64,000 nucleotides of DNA from Pseudomonas gingeri (lineage in GTDB: Bacteria > Pseudomonadota > Gammaproteobacteria > Pseudomonadales > Pseudomonadaceae). The notes beneath the pieces were generated by a model. That model was not told the DNA's origin and did no database searches. It saw only the letters and a program-made list of their open reading frames with translations. Every line of letters begins with the position of its first letter. Position 1 is the stretch's first letter. Positions 1-7,677 of the stretch are shown here, in pieces. The stretch spans positions 168,344 through 232,343 of the forward strand of contig NZ_JACAQA010000005.1 of NCBI RefSeq assembly GCF_013385425.1, in the 5' to 3' direction. The translations under genes were made by a program, and so were the position numbers.

Positions 1-1445
1 CGGAAACGCGGGCCGAGGGTTTCGCAGTAGGCCTGCACCGGTTCCCAGACCGCCGGGTCCTTGGTGTTGTTGTCGATGATCAGGACTTCGTAGTCCGGAT
101 AATCGAGGGCCGCGAGGGCGTCGAGGGTCTGTTTGACCATCTCCGGCGGCTCGTTGTAGCACGGCACGTGGATCGAGACTTTCGGCCGGTAGTGCGAGTC
201 GCCTTCAACCGGCAGGAATTCACGCCGGCGCTTGTGGGTCCAGACCGCCTCGGCCAGTTCGTGGGCCTCGGTGAGCAGGACGATAAACACGCCCAGGGCA
301 CCGATGGCCAGCAGGAAACCCACCGTCAGGCTGAACCAGGTGCTGTATTGCTGGCTGTAGTCGTAGCCGATCCACACCAGCACCGAACCGCAGAGGAACG
401 CGGTAAAGGTCAGGAAGGTCCGGCCGCGCTGGCGCAGGGCCGAGCCGTCGATCATCAGCAGGGTCAGCGAGAGCAGTGCGAGCACCACCGAACCGATGGC
501 CAGTACGCGCCATTGCGGGATCGCCACCACCGGCCCTTCGAAGTTGAACTTCTGCTCGCGCGCGGCGTTGAACACGCCCCAATAGGCGCCCACCGAACCT
601 TCGTCACTGGCCTTCCACGGCTGGTCGAAGGCTTCGATCACGAAGTAGTTGAAGCCCTGGCGGTTAAGCTTGTTGACCAGGGTGCGCAGGTAAATGGCCT
701 GGTCGGCCTGGGTCGCATCGGCACCGCCACGCATGCGGCCGTTGCTCGGCCAGCCCACTTCCGAGAGCAGCAGGGGCTTTTTCGGGAACATGCGCTTGAG
801 TTCGCGGGCGCGGTCCAGTACGTACTGGCCGGCCTTGTCCATGGGGATGAATTCCCAGTAGGGCAGGATGTGCGCGGCGATCAGGTCGACGTGCTTGACC
901 AGTTCCGGGTTGTGTTCCCAGATATGCCACTGTTCCGAGGTGGTCACCGGCACCTTGACGGCCGCCCGTACGCGGTCGATCAGCACGGCCAGGTCCTTGG
1001 CGGTGATTTCCTTGCGGAAGATCGCCTCGTTACCGACCACCACCCGCACGACACTGCGGCTGGTGTTGGCCAGTTCGATGGCGCGGGCGATTTCCCGCTC
1101 GTTGCGCTCCTGGTCCGGGCTGATCCAGATCCCCAGGGTCACCCGCAGGCCGAACTCTTCGGCGAGCTTGGGAATGTCCTGAAGGGTGCCGTCGACCGAG
1201 TAGATACGGATGTTGTCCGTCAGCTTGCTCATGATCTCCAGGTCGCGACGCATTTCATCGTCGGTCGGGTACTGGTCTTTCTGTGGGAATTGTCCCTGCT
1301 GGAAAGGCGAGTAGGAGAAGCCGGCGATCTGCTCGGGCCAGTCAGGCGCCGAAACCGGGCGGTTGATCAGCGCCCAGAAACCGGTGAATAGCGCGGCAAT
1401 TGCCAACACTACGACCAGGTTGAGTCCAAATTTACGCGATGACAT
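1..1445 (-). CDS. Membrane beta-(1,3)-glucosyltransferase, GH17-GT2 fusion (NdvB-like), partial
   Basis: The gene enters from the left edge, so only about the first 481 codons are present; the start is the ATG whose complement lies at 1443-1445. One transmembrane helix (about residues 6-24) leads into a GH17-type glucanase/transglycosylase domain with the acid/base motif VVGNEAIF (Glu about 140) and the nucleophile motif SEVGWP (Glu about 229). Three more hydrophobic helices follow (about residues 310-400), then the start of a GT2 synthase domain (VSIHVPCYNE near 420, IDNNTKDP near 455). This GH17-TM-GT2 order matches the pseudomonad NdvB-type cyclic glucan synthases, which polymerise UDP-glucose at the inner membrane and remodel the product on the periplasmic side. 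The family assignment is firm; the exact glucan and the symbol are inference. The rest of the GT2 domain lies outside the window. Confidence 0.85.
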   Translation of the reverse strand, partial: MSSRKFGLNLVVVLAIAALFTGFWALINRPVSAPDWPEQIAGFSYSPFQQGQFPQKDQYPTDDEMRRDLEIMSKLTDNIRIYSVDGTLQDIPKLAEEFGLRVTLGIWISPDQERNEREIARAIELANTSRSVVRVVVGNEAIFRKEITAKDLAVLIDRVRAAVKVPVTTSEQWHIWEHNPELVKHVDLIAAHILPYWEFIPMDKAGQYVLDRARELKRMFPKKPLLLSEVGWPSNGRMRGGADATQADQAIYLRTLVNKLNRQGFNYFVIEAFDQPWKASDEGSVGAYWGVFNAAREQKFNFEGPVVAIPQWRVLAIGSVVLALLSLTLLMIDGSALRQRGRTFLTFTAFLCGSVLVWIGYDYSQQYSTWFSLTVGFLLAIGALGVFIVLLTEAHELAEAVWTHKRRREFLPVEGDSHYRPKVSIHVPCYNEPPEMVKQTLDALAALDYPDYEVLIIDNNTKDPAVWEPVQAYCETLGPRF

Positions 1446-1709
1446 AGGTATTTCGGGTTCCGAAAAGGGCTAGAACAGGGAACAGAGCGGCGCGCATCCT
1501 ACACTTGCTATCCGTCGACCGTACAGTACCGTGGAATATGCGCAGGCATTGGGCAATGAGACAGGGCTTAAGTTCTTTCCTGATTCTTTGTAGCTCTATT
1601 CTCGTCAAAGTGTTGTGATTTAACGCTCATGGACAGCCATTCATAGGCTAAAGCTGCCCTCGGCCGGCGCCCGGCCCTATAATGCGCGCCGGTTTTTGGG
1701 GTAATGGTC
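1446..1709. other. Divergent intergenic region between the glucan synthase and tcdA
   Basis: This 264-base gap separates two divergent genes and must hold both promoters. On the plus strand a perfect TATAAT lies at 1678-1683, just ahead of tcdA. The rest shows no coding potential, tRNA or clear repeat. Confidence 0.6.
1678..1683 (+). promoter_or_regulatory. Candidate -10 box of the tcdA promoter
   Basis: A perfect TATAAT sits 26 bases before the tcdA start, followed by a GC-rich discriminator (GCGCGCC). No good TTGACA-like -35 is visible at 16-18 bases upstream, so this is a likely but not certain sigma-70 promoter. Confidence 0.5.
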
Positions 1710-2522
1710 ATGAGTGCAGAAGATCCGCGGTTTGCCGGCGTCGCCCGGTTGTATGGCATTGAAGGGCTGGCGCGGCTGAAGGCCGCCCATGTGGCGATCG
1801 TCGGCGTCGGCGGTGTCGGCTCCTGGGCGGCGGAAGCCATTGCCCGTTGCGGTGTCGGCGAGATCTCGCTGTTCGACCTGGACGATGTCTGCGTCAGCAA
1901 CAGCAACCGTCAGTTGCATGCCCTGGACAGCACCGTGGGTCGGGCCAAGGTCGAGGTGATGGCCGAGCGCCTGAAGGGCATCAATCCGGACTGCCAGGTC
2001 CACGCGGTGACCGATTTTGTGACCCGGGAAACCATGGCCGAGTACATCACCCCGGACATCGACTGCGTGATCGACTGCATCGACAGCGTCAATGCCAAGG
2101 CCGCGCTGATCGCCTGGTGCAAGCGGCGCAAGATCCAGATCATCACCACGGGGGGGGCGGGTGGGCAGATCGATCCGACCTTGATCCAGGTCTGCGACCT
2201 GAACCGTACCTTCAACGATCCCCTGGCCTCGAAGGTGCGTTCGACCTTGCGCCGTGACTACGGGTTTTCCCGCACGGTGACCCGCCATTACAGCGTGCCC
2301 TGTGTGTTTTCCACCGAGCAGCTGCGTTATCCGAAGCCCGATGGCAGCATCTGCCTGCAGAAGAGTTTTGTCGGTGATGGGGTGAAGCTGGACTGTGCCG
2401 GTGGTTTTGGCGCGGTGATGATGGTCACGGCGACCTTCGGCATGGTGGCGGCGACCAAGGCGGTGGACAAGATCGTCGCGGGCATGCGCCGGCCGGCGGA
2501 TCGGATCAAACCGCAGGCCTGA
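1710..2522 (+). CDS. tcdA: tRNA threonylcarbamoyladenosine dehydratase
   Basis: TcdA (CsdL) is an E1/ThiF-like enzyme that uses ATP to cyclise t6A37 to ct6A37 in ANN-decoding tRNAs. The nucleotide-binding Rossmann motif GVGGVGSWAAE lies near residue 30 and the CIDSVNAK motif near 130. Total length is 270 residues, normal for the family. The ATG at 1710 is preferred over the in-frame ATG at 1704 because GGGG at 1698-1701 is well spaced from it and MSAEDPRF is the usual N-terminus. It converges on csdE-csdA, whose E. coli homologues supply sulfur transfer to CsdL, so the two units probably act together. An eight-base G run at 2150-2157 lies in the coding region (codons for TTGGAGG). Confidence 0.95.
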   Translation: MSAEDPRFAGVARLYGIEGLARLKAAHVAIVGVGGVGSWAAEAIARCGVGEISLFDLDDVCVSNSNRQLHALDSTVGRAKVEVMAERLKGINPDCQVHAVTDFVTRETMAEYITPDIDCVIDCIDSVNAKAALIAWCKRRKIQIITTGGAGGQIDPTLIQVCDLNRTFNDPLASKVRSTLRRDYGFSRTVTRHYSVPCVFSTEQLRYPKPDGSICLQKSFVGDGVKLDCAGGFGAVMMVTATFGMVAATKAVDKIVAGMRRPADRIKPQA

Positions 2523-2525
2523 GGC

Positions 2526-2930
2526 TTATTGGGTCAATTCACGCATCCGCTGCAGCACGGCATTCAGGCCGTTGCTGCGGGACGGCGACAATTGTCGGGA
2601 CAGGCCCAGCTGGTTGAACCAGTCGGGCAGGTCGACCTGCTGCAATTCGTCGGCGCTCAAGCCATTGACCCGCACCAGCAACAACGCCACCAGCCCACGA
2701 ATCATTCGTGCATCGCTGCTCGCGGCAAACTGCCACTGACCGTCATGCAGCCGACCGGTCAACCACACCTGGCTTTCGCAGCCATGGACGCGATTGGCCT
2801 CGGTCTTGTCGGCGTCGTTCAAGGACGGCAAGCGCTCGCCCCATTGCATCAGCAGGCGCGCCCGTTGTTCCCAGCCCGCCAGATGCCGGAAATTTTCCAG
2901 GACCAGCAGCGCTTCAGCGGGCAGGCTCAT
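2526..2930 (-). CDS. csdE: SufE/CsdE-family sulfur acceptor protein
   Basis: This 134-residue protein belongs to the SufE/CsdE family, which takes persulfide sulfur from a cysteine desulfurase and passes it on. The conserved acceptor cysteine is in RVHGCESQVW at Cys51, exactly where SufE proteins have it. It follows csdA with an ATGA overlap (2927-2930), so the two are translationally coupled and form a desulfurase-acceptor pair. There are no suf scaffold genes nearby, which favours CsdE over SufE. Its 3' end is only three bases from the end of tcdA on the other strand. Confidence 0.9.
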   Translation of the reverse strand: MSLPAEALLVLENFRHLAGWEQRARLLMQWGERLPSLNDADKTEANRVHGCESQVWLTGRLHDGQWQFAASSDARMIRGLVALLLVRVNGLSADELQQVDLPDWFNQLGLSRQLSPSRSNGLNAVLQRMRELTQ

Positions 2931-4132
2931 CGCAACAGCTCCAGGGCCTGATCCAGTGCCTCGAAAAACCGTTCGAGGTCTTCGGAGTCGTTGTACACAC
3001 CCAGCGATACGCGGATCGCTCCGGCCAGCCCGAGCTGTTTCATCAGTGGCATTGCGCAGTGATGCCCGGCGCGTACGGCAATCCCTTGCTCGGTCAGCAG
3101 GTGCGCCAGATCGGCGTTGTGCACGCCATCGACGATAAAGCTGGCCAGTGCCAGTTGCGGCTCGCCCAACAGGCGGATGCCCTTGCGGACATTCAGGCCT
3201 TGCAACAGGTGGGCATGCAGCGCCGCTTCGTGGGCCGAGACCGCGGCCTGGTCGAGGCCGGCCAGGTAGTCGAGGGTCGCGCCGAGGCCGATGACGCTGG
3301 CAATCGGTGGTGTTCCGGCTTCGAAGCCCAAGGGGGCCGGGCGGAAGCTGGCCTGCTGATAGTCCGCGTCCAGCACCATCTCGCCGCCGAATTGCCAGTG
3401 GCGCAGTTGGCTCAGGGCTTCGTGGCGGCCATAGAGCACGCCGACGCCATCGGGGCCGTAGAGCTTGTGGCTGGAAAATACATAGAAATCGCAGCCCAGC
3501 GCCTGGACATCGTGGCGACCGTGGACCACGCCCTGGGCGCCGTCGACCACGGTCAGTGCGTTGAACGAGCGGGCCAGGGCCAGCAATTGCGGTAACGGTT
3601 GCCAGGCCCCGAGCACGTTGGACAGTTGGCTGACCGCCAGCAGGCGGGTCCGTGGGCCGATCAACGGGCGGGCGGCTTCCAGGTCGATCAGGCCGCTGTC
3701 GGTGATCGGCAGCACCACCAGGCGCAGTCCCCGGCGTTGCGCCAGTTGCTGCCAGGGCAGCAGGTTGGCGTGATGCTCCAGGGCGCTGATGACGATCTCG
3801 TCGCCGGGCTGGAAAAGCGCTTCCAGGCCATAGGCCAGGAGGTTCAGCGCCGAGGTGGCGCCGTGGGTGAAGACGATCTGTCCGCTATTGCCGACATTGA
3901 GCCACTGGGCAGTCTTGCTTCGACTGTCCTCGAAGGCCTGGGTGGCATGGGCGCCGGGCAGGTGTTGGGCCCGGTGCACATTGGCCGCACCGTTGCTGTA
4001 ATAGTGCGCCAGGGCATCGATCAGCGCCTGGGGCTTCTGGGTGGTGGCGGCGCTGTCCAGGTAGACCTGGTCTTGCCGTTGCAGGGCGGCGATGGCCGGG
4101 AAATCGGCGCGCCAGGGAGAAGGTATCAGCAT
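2927..4132 (-). CDS. csdA: Cysteine desulfurase, class V aminotransferase fold
   Basis: CsdA is a PLP enzyme that turns L-cysteine into alanine and an enzyme-bound persulfide. The chain is 401 residues from the ATG at 4132 (MLIPSPWRAD); the reading frame stays open upstream but the extra residues (Arg/Pro-rich) are not family-like. The Schiff-base lysine is Lys223 in SSHKLYGPDG and the catalytic cysteine is Cys359 in RAGHHCAMP, followed by a short loop as in group II (SufS/CsdA) enzymes. It forms an operon with csdE, overlapping by four bases. SufS is the alternative name, but the lack of other suf genes and the neighbouring tcdA favour CsdA. Confidence 0.93.
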   Translation of the reverse strand: MLIPSPWRADFPAIAALQRQDQVYLDSAATTQKPQALIDALAHYYSNGAANVHRAQHLPGAHATQAFEDSRSKTAQWLNVGNSGQIVFTHGATSALNLLAYGLEALFQPGDEIVISALEHHANLLPWQQLAQRRGLRLVVLPITDSGLIDLEAARPLIGPRTRLLAVSQLSNVLGAWQPLPQLLALARSFNALTVVDGAQGVVHGRHDVQALGCDFYVFSSHKLYGPDGVGVLYGRHEALSQLRHWQFGGEMVLDADYQQASFRPAPLGFEAGTPPIASVIGLGATLDYLAGLDQAAVSAHEAALHAHLLQGLNVRKGIRLLGEPQLALASFIVDGVHNADLAHLLTEQGIAVRAGHHCAMPLMKQLGLAGAIRVSLGVYNDSEDLERFFEALDQALELLR

Positions 4133-4222
4133 GGTGTTCGGCCCTGGTGAGCGTGGGCGAGGGGGCGCGAAACCTGTAGGCATTGGTCTGGCTCGTGAAG
4201 TTTTTGCCGACCTTGAAGGCCT

Positions 4223-4313
4223 CTTCGCGGGCAAGCCCTGCTCCTACAGTAGGGCGCCGGGCACAGGTTTTGCGTACGACATAAACCTGTAGGAGCAGGG
4301 CTTGCCCGCGAAG
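4223..4313. repeat. REP pair (REPIN-like) with extra half-copy
   Basis: Two arms, 4223-4248 and 4288-4313, are perfect inverted copies of a 26-base unit (CTTCGCGGGCAAGCCCTGCT then CCTACA). They are separated by 39 bases, the layout of a mobilised REP doublet in Pseudomonas. A diverged third unit (GCAAACCGGCCCCTACA) follows at about 4337-4353. The element fills most of the gap between dapD and csdA. Such pairs are spread by RAYT transposases elsewhere in the genome; none is encoded here. Confidence 0.9.
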
Positions 4314-4364
4314 GCGGCCTCACAGGCACCCCCGCCAGCAAACCGGCCCCTACAATAATCGTGC

Positions 4365-5399
4365 TCAGTTATGCGCGTGCAGGGCTTCGTTCAGCGCAAT
4401 GGCCGACTTATGGCTCTTGCATTCCACCGCACCGGTTTCCGAGTTGCGACGGAACAGCAGGTCCGGCAGGCCGGCCAGGTCGCGGGCCTTGAGTACCTTG
4501 ACCAGCTGGTTGTTTTCGTCGAGCAGCGCCACTTTTGTCCCGGCGGTCACGTACAGGCCCGATTCCACGGTGTTGCGGTCGCCCAACGGAATGCCGATAC
4601 CGGCGTTGGCGCCGATCAGGCAGCCTTCGCCGACCTTGATGACGATGTTGCCGCCGCCGGACAGGGTACCCATGGTCGAGCAACCGCCGCCCAGGTCCGA
4701 ACCCTTGCCGACGAAGACACCCGCCGAAACGCGGCCTTCGATCATGCCCGGGCCTTCGGTGCCGGCGTTGAAGTTGACGAAACCTTCGTGCATCACGGTG
4801 GTGCCTTCGCCGATGTAGGCACCCAGGCGAATCCGCGCGCTGTCAGCGATACGCACGCCGCTCGGCACCACGTAGTCGGTCATTTTTGGGAACTTGTCCA
4901 CCGAGAACACTTCCAGCAGCTCGCCACGCAGGCGCGCTTCCAGTTGGTGGGCGGCCAGCTCCGACAGGTCGATGGCGCCCTGGCTGGTCCAGGCCACGTT
5001 CGGCAGCAGCGGGAACACGCCCGCCAGGCTCAGGCCATGGGGCTTGACCAGACGATGGGAAAGCAGGTGCAGCTTGAGGTAAGCCTCAGGGGTAGACGTC
5101 AGCTGGACGTCTTCCGCCAATACGGTGGCGACCAACGGCTTGTGGCTTTCGGCCAGGCGGGTCAGCAGGGCGGCCTGGGCGGCGTCGATGGCTTTCAGGG
5201 CGTCGGCCAGTTGCGAGGCCTGGGCGGTGCTGAAGGTGATCGCCTGGTTGCCGCCGGTGTAACCGAGGATCGGCGCGATGGCGGCGACCAGCTCGGCCGA
5301 CGGCTGAATCAGGGGTTGGGCGTAGAAAACTTCCAGCCAGGCACCTTGACGATTCTGGGTGCCAACGCCGAAGCCCAGGCTGAACAGAGTAGTGGACAT
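4365..5399 (-). CDS. dapD: 2,3,4,5-tetrahydropyridine-2,6-dicarboxylate N-succinyltransferase
   Basis: DapD adds a succinyl group from succinyl-CoA to tetrahydrodipicolinate in the lysine/meso-diaminopimelate pathway. The 344-residue protein is of the longer pseudomonad type, with an N-terminal alpha/beta domain and a C-terminal left-handed hexapeptide beta-helix (runs such as IRLGAYIGEGTTVMHEGFV and GCLIGANAGIGIPLG). The start codon is the ATG at 5399 with AGAGGTAAC just upstream. It lies in a dap cluster with dapC about 2.3 kb away on the same strand, and follows a small ArsC-like gene by 45 bases, probably in one transcript. Confidence 0.96.
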   Translation of the reverse strand: MSTTLFSLGFGVGTQNRQGAWLEVFYAQPLIQPSAELVAAIAPILGYTGGNQAITFSTAQASQLADALKAIDAAQAALLTRLAESHKPLVATVLAEDVQLTSTPEAYLKLHLLSHRLVKPHGLSLAGVFPLLPNVAWTSQGAIDLSELAAHQLEARLRGELLEVFSVDKFPKMTDYVVPSGVRIADSARIRLGAYIGEGTTVMHEGFVNFNAGTEGPGMIEGRVSAGVFVGKGSDLGGGCSTMGTLSGGGNIVIKVGEGCLIGANAGIGIPLGDRNTVESGLYVTAGTKVALLDENNQLVKVLKARDLAGLPDLLFRRNSETGAVECKSHKSAIALNEALHAHN

Positions 5400-5444
5400 G
5401 CAGTTACCTCTTGCAAAATGAGTGGGGGCCTTGAGCGCTCTGGC

Positions 5445-5807
5445 TCAGTTGAGGGCCGCCGCATAAATATCTGGCTTGAAGCCAATCAGGGTTCGGTCAC
5501 CGAGATCAAGCACCGGGCGCTTGATCATCGAGGGTTGTGCCAGCATCAGTTCAATCGCTTTCGCCTGGTCGAGATCGGCTTTACGTTCGTCGTCGAGTTT
5601 GCGAAAGGTGGTTCCGGCGCGGTTCAGCACCACTTGCCAGCCGTGCTCGTTGCACCACTGGGTCAGGTGTTCGCGGTCGATGCCGGCGGTCTTGTAGTCA
5701 TGGAACGCGTAGGGCACGGCCTGTTCGTCGAGCCAGGTGCGGGCCTTTTTCATGGTGTCGCACGCCTTGATTCCGAAAAGGTGCAACGTTTTGCTCGAAG
5801 CGGTCAC
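5445..5807 (-). CDS. ArsC/Spx-family reductase-like protein (YffB-like)
   Basis: This is a 120-residue thioredoxin-fold protein of the ArsC/Spx family. The N-terminal active-site motif is GIKACDTMKKA with a single cysteine (Cys16), the pattern of YffB proteins rather than of arsenate reductases with a full HCX5R-like site. Position between dapD and dapC is typical of Pseudomonas and of E. coli yffB next to dapE, but no biochemical role in lysine synthesis is established. It is probably cotranscribed with dapD. Function beyond a glutathione/thiol-dependent reductase fold is inference. Confidence 0.88.
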   Translation of the reverse strand: MTASSKTLHLFGIKACDTMKKARTWLDEQAVPYAFHDYKTAGIDREHLTQWCNEHGWQVVLNRAGTTFRKLDDERKADLDQAKAIELMLAQPSMIKRPVLDLGDRTLIGFKPDIYAAALN

Positions 5808-6021
5808 AGCAATTGCCTCCCCTTTGGAGATGCGAGGGATGAAAGGTTGAAGATTATGCCATGACCGGGCCGCTTAGGCGCCTTAGTCGTGTGCGGTTAC
5901 ATCTTCCCCTGCCGACTGCGACTTTGGTGCAGCGTCCGGGCGGCAGCATAAGCGGCTAATATGGCACTTCGACGGCAAACCGTTGCCAGAGATATGCTTT
6001 AAACGATTGGGAATGCCTTTT

Positions 6022-7671
6022 ATGCAGACGGCCTACACCGTTCTGATTCTGCTGATGCTGGTCGGTGTCTCGCGTTTGCTCTGGCGGGTGATCCCGCTGC
6101 CGCTGCCCCTGGTGCAGATTGCGGCGGGGGCGCTGCTGGCCTGGCCGACCCTGGGCCTGCATGTGGCCCTGGACCCGGAATTGTTTCTGTTCCTGTTTCT
6201 GCCGCCGTTGCTGTTTTCCGATGGTTGGCGCATGCCCAAGCGAGATCTGTGGCGCCTGCGCGGGCCGATCCTGACCCTGGCCGTGGGGCTGGTGCTGTTC
6301 ACCGTGGTCGGTGCCGGCTATTTCATTCACTGGCTATTGCCGGCCATTCCCTTGCCGGTGGCCTTCGCCCTGGCCGCCGTGTTGTCACCGACCGACGCCG
6401 TGGCGGTTTCCGCCATTGCCCAGAACCGTCTGCCGACGCCGCTGATGCATATGCTCCAGGGCGAGGCGCTGATGAATGATGCGTCGGGCCTGGTGACCTT
6501 CAAGTTCGCCCTGGCGGCGGCCGTGACCGGTGCCTTCTCCCTGGCCAATGCGAGCCTGACCTTTGTCCTGGTGGCGGTCGGTGGCCTGGCCGTCGGCGTG
6601 GCGCTGAGCTGGCTGGTGGGGCGCTTTCGGGTCTGGATGATCGCCCGTGGCTGGGACGATCCGGCGACCCACGTGGTGTTCATGTTGCTATTGCCGTTCG
6701 CCGCCTATGTGCTGGCCGAGCGCCTCGGGGTGTCGGGAATCCTCTCGGCGGTGGCGGCGGGGATGATGCAGAGCTGGCTCGACCTGTTGCCGCGCCAGAC
6801 CAGCACCCGGCTGCTCAACCGCAGTGTCTGGTCGCTGTTGGAGTTCGCCTTCAACGGGCTGATCTTCCTGCTGCTGGGCTTGCAGTTGCCGGATATCGTC
6901 AAGGCGGTTGCCAGCCACGAGACTTCGTTGTGGCCGACCTTGCTCTATCGCTGCCTCGAAGTGCTGGCGATCTTTCTGGCCCTGGTGGTGTTGCGTTTTG
7001 TCTGGGTGCACAGCATCTGGCGCTTGTCGGAGCTGCTGCGGCACTGGCGTGGCAAAGATCCGTTGTCAGGGATGGCCAAGGGGCGTTCCTGCTGGTTGCT
7101 GACGGTAGGTGGTGTACGTGGGGCGGTGACGTTGGCGGGTGTGATGTCGGTGCCGCTGCTGATCGCACCCGGGGTGGATTTTCCCGAGCGTGACTTGCTG
7201 ATTTTCATCGCCGCCGGGGTGATCCTGCTGTCGTTGGTGACGGCCAGTGTTGTCCTGCCGCTGCTGTTGCGCGACTTGCCGAAAAGCCAGGATGACAGGC
7301 ACCGCGGCGAAGTGCGCGAAGCCTGGAAGAAGACCGCCGAAGCGGCGATCCATGTGCTGGAGGCCGAGGAGTTGGGCGTACAGCAGGACGCGGCCCAGGA
7401 TGCGAGCCAGGCCGCGTTGGCCACCGAGTTGAAAGCGCAGTTGATGGCCGAATACCGGCATCAACTGGAGGTGTTCAACGACTCCACCGAAGCCCAGGCG
7501 CTGGCGTTCCAGATGGACCAGTTGGACCGCCGCTTGCGCTTGAAGGCACTGCGGGCGCAGCGCCTGGAGTTGTACCGGCTCAGTCGCCAGCACCAGATCG
7601 GCGACGATGTGTTGCGCGAGGTGCTGGCGGAGCTGGATCTGAGCGAGGCGAACCTCGGCTCGGTGAAGTAG
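6022..7671 (+). CDS. CPA1-family Na+/H+ antiporter
   Basis: The protein is a 549-residue monovalent cation/proton antiporter with about 12 hydrophobic segments over residues 1-400. Conserved features include the SPTDAVAVSAI motif and GEALMNDASGLVTF, which carry the ion-binding acidic residues of CPA1 exchangers. A hydrophilic C-terminal tail of about 130 residues, rich in charged and Gln residues and predicted helical, likely regulates transport. ATG 6022 is chosen because GGGA at 6009-6012 is well placed; ATG 6013 and an upstream TTG at 5983 are in frame alternatives. It stands alone on the plus strand inside the minus-strand dap cluster, so it has its own promoter. Ion preference (Na+ or K+) cannot be read from sequence. 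Confidence 0.9.
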   Translation: MQTAYTVLILLMLVGVSRLLWRVIPLPLPLVQIAAGALLAWPTLGLHVALDPELFLFLFLPPLLFSDGWRMPKRDLWRLRGPILTLAVGLVLFTVVGAGYFIHWLLPAIPLPVAFALAAVLSPTDAVAVSAIAQNRLPTPLMHMLQGEALMNDASGLVTFKFALAAAVTGAFSLANASLTFVLVAVGGLAVGVALSWLVGRFRVWMIARGWDDPATHVVFMLLLPFAAYVLAERLGVSGILSAVAAGMMQSWLDLLPRQTSTRLLNRSVWSLLEFAFNGLIFLLLGLQLPDIVKAVASHETSLWPTLLYRCLEVLAIFLALVVLRFVWVHSIWRLSELLRHWRGKDPLSGMAKGRSCWLLTVGGVRGAVTLAGVMSVPLLIAPGVDFPERDLLIFIAAGVILLSLVTASVVLPLLLRDLPKSQDDRHRGEVREAWKKTAEAAIHVLEAEELGVQQDAAQDASQAALATELKAQLMAEYRHQLEVFNDSTEAQALAFQMDQLDRRLRLKALRAQRLELYRLSRQHQIGDDVLREVLAELDLSEANLGSVK

Positions 7672-7677
7672 CCGGGG

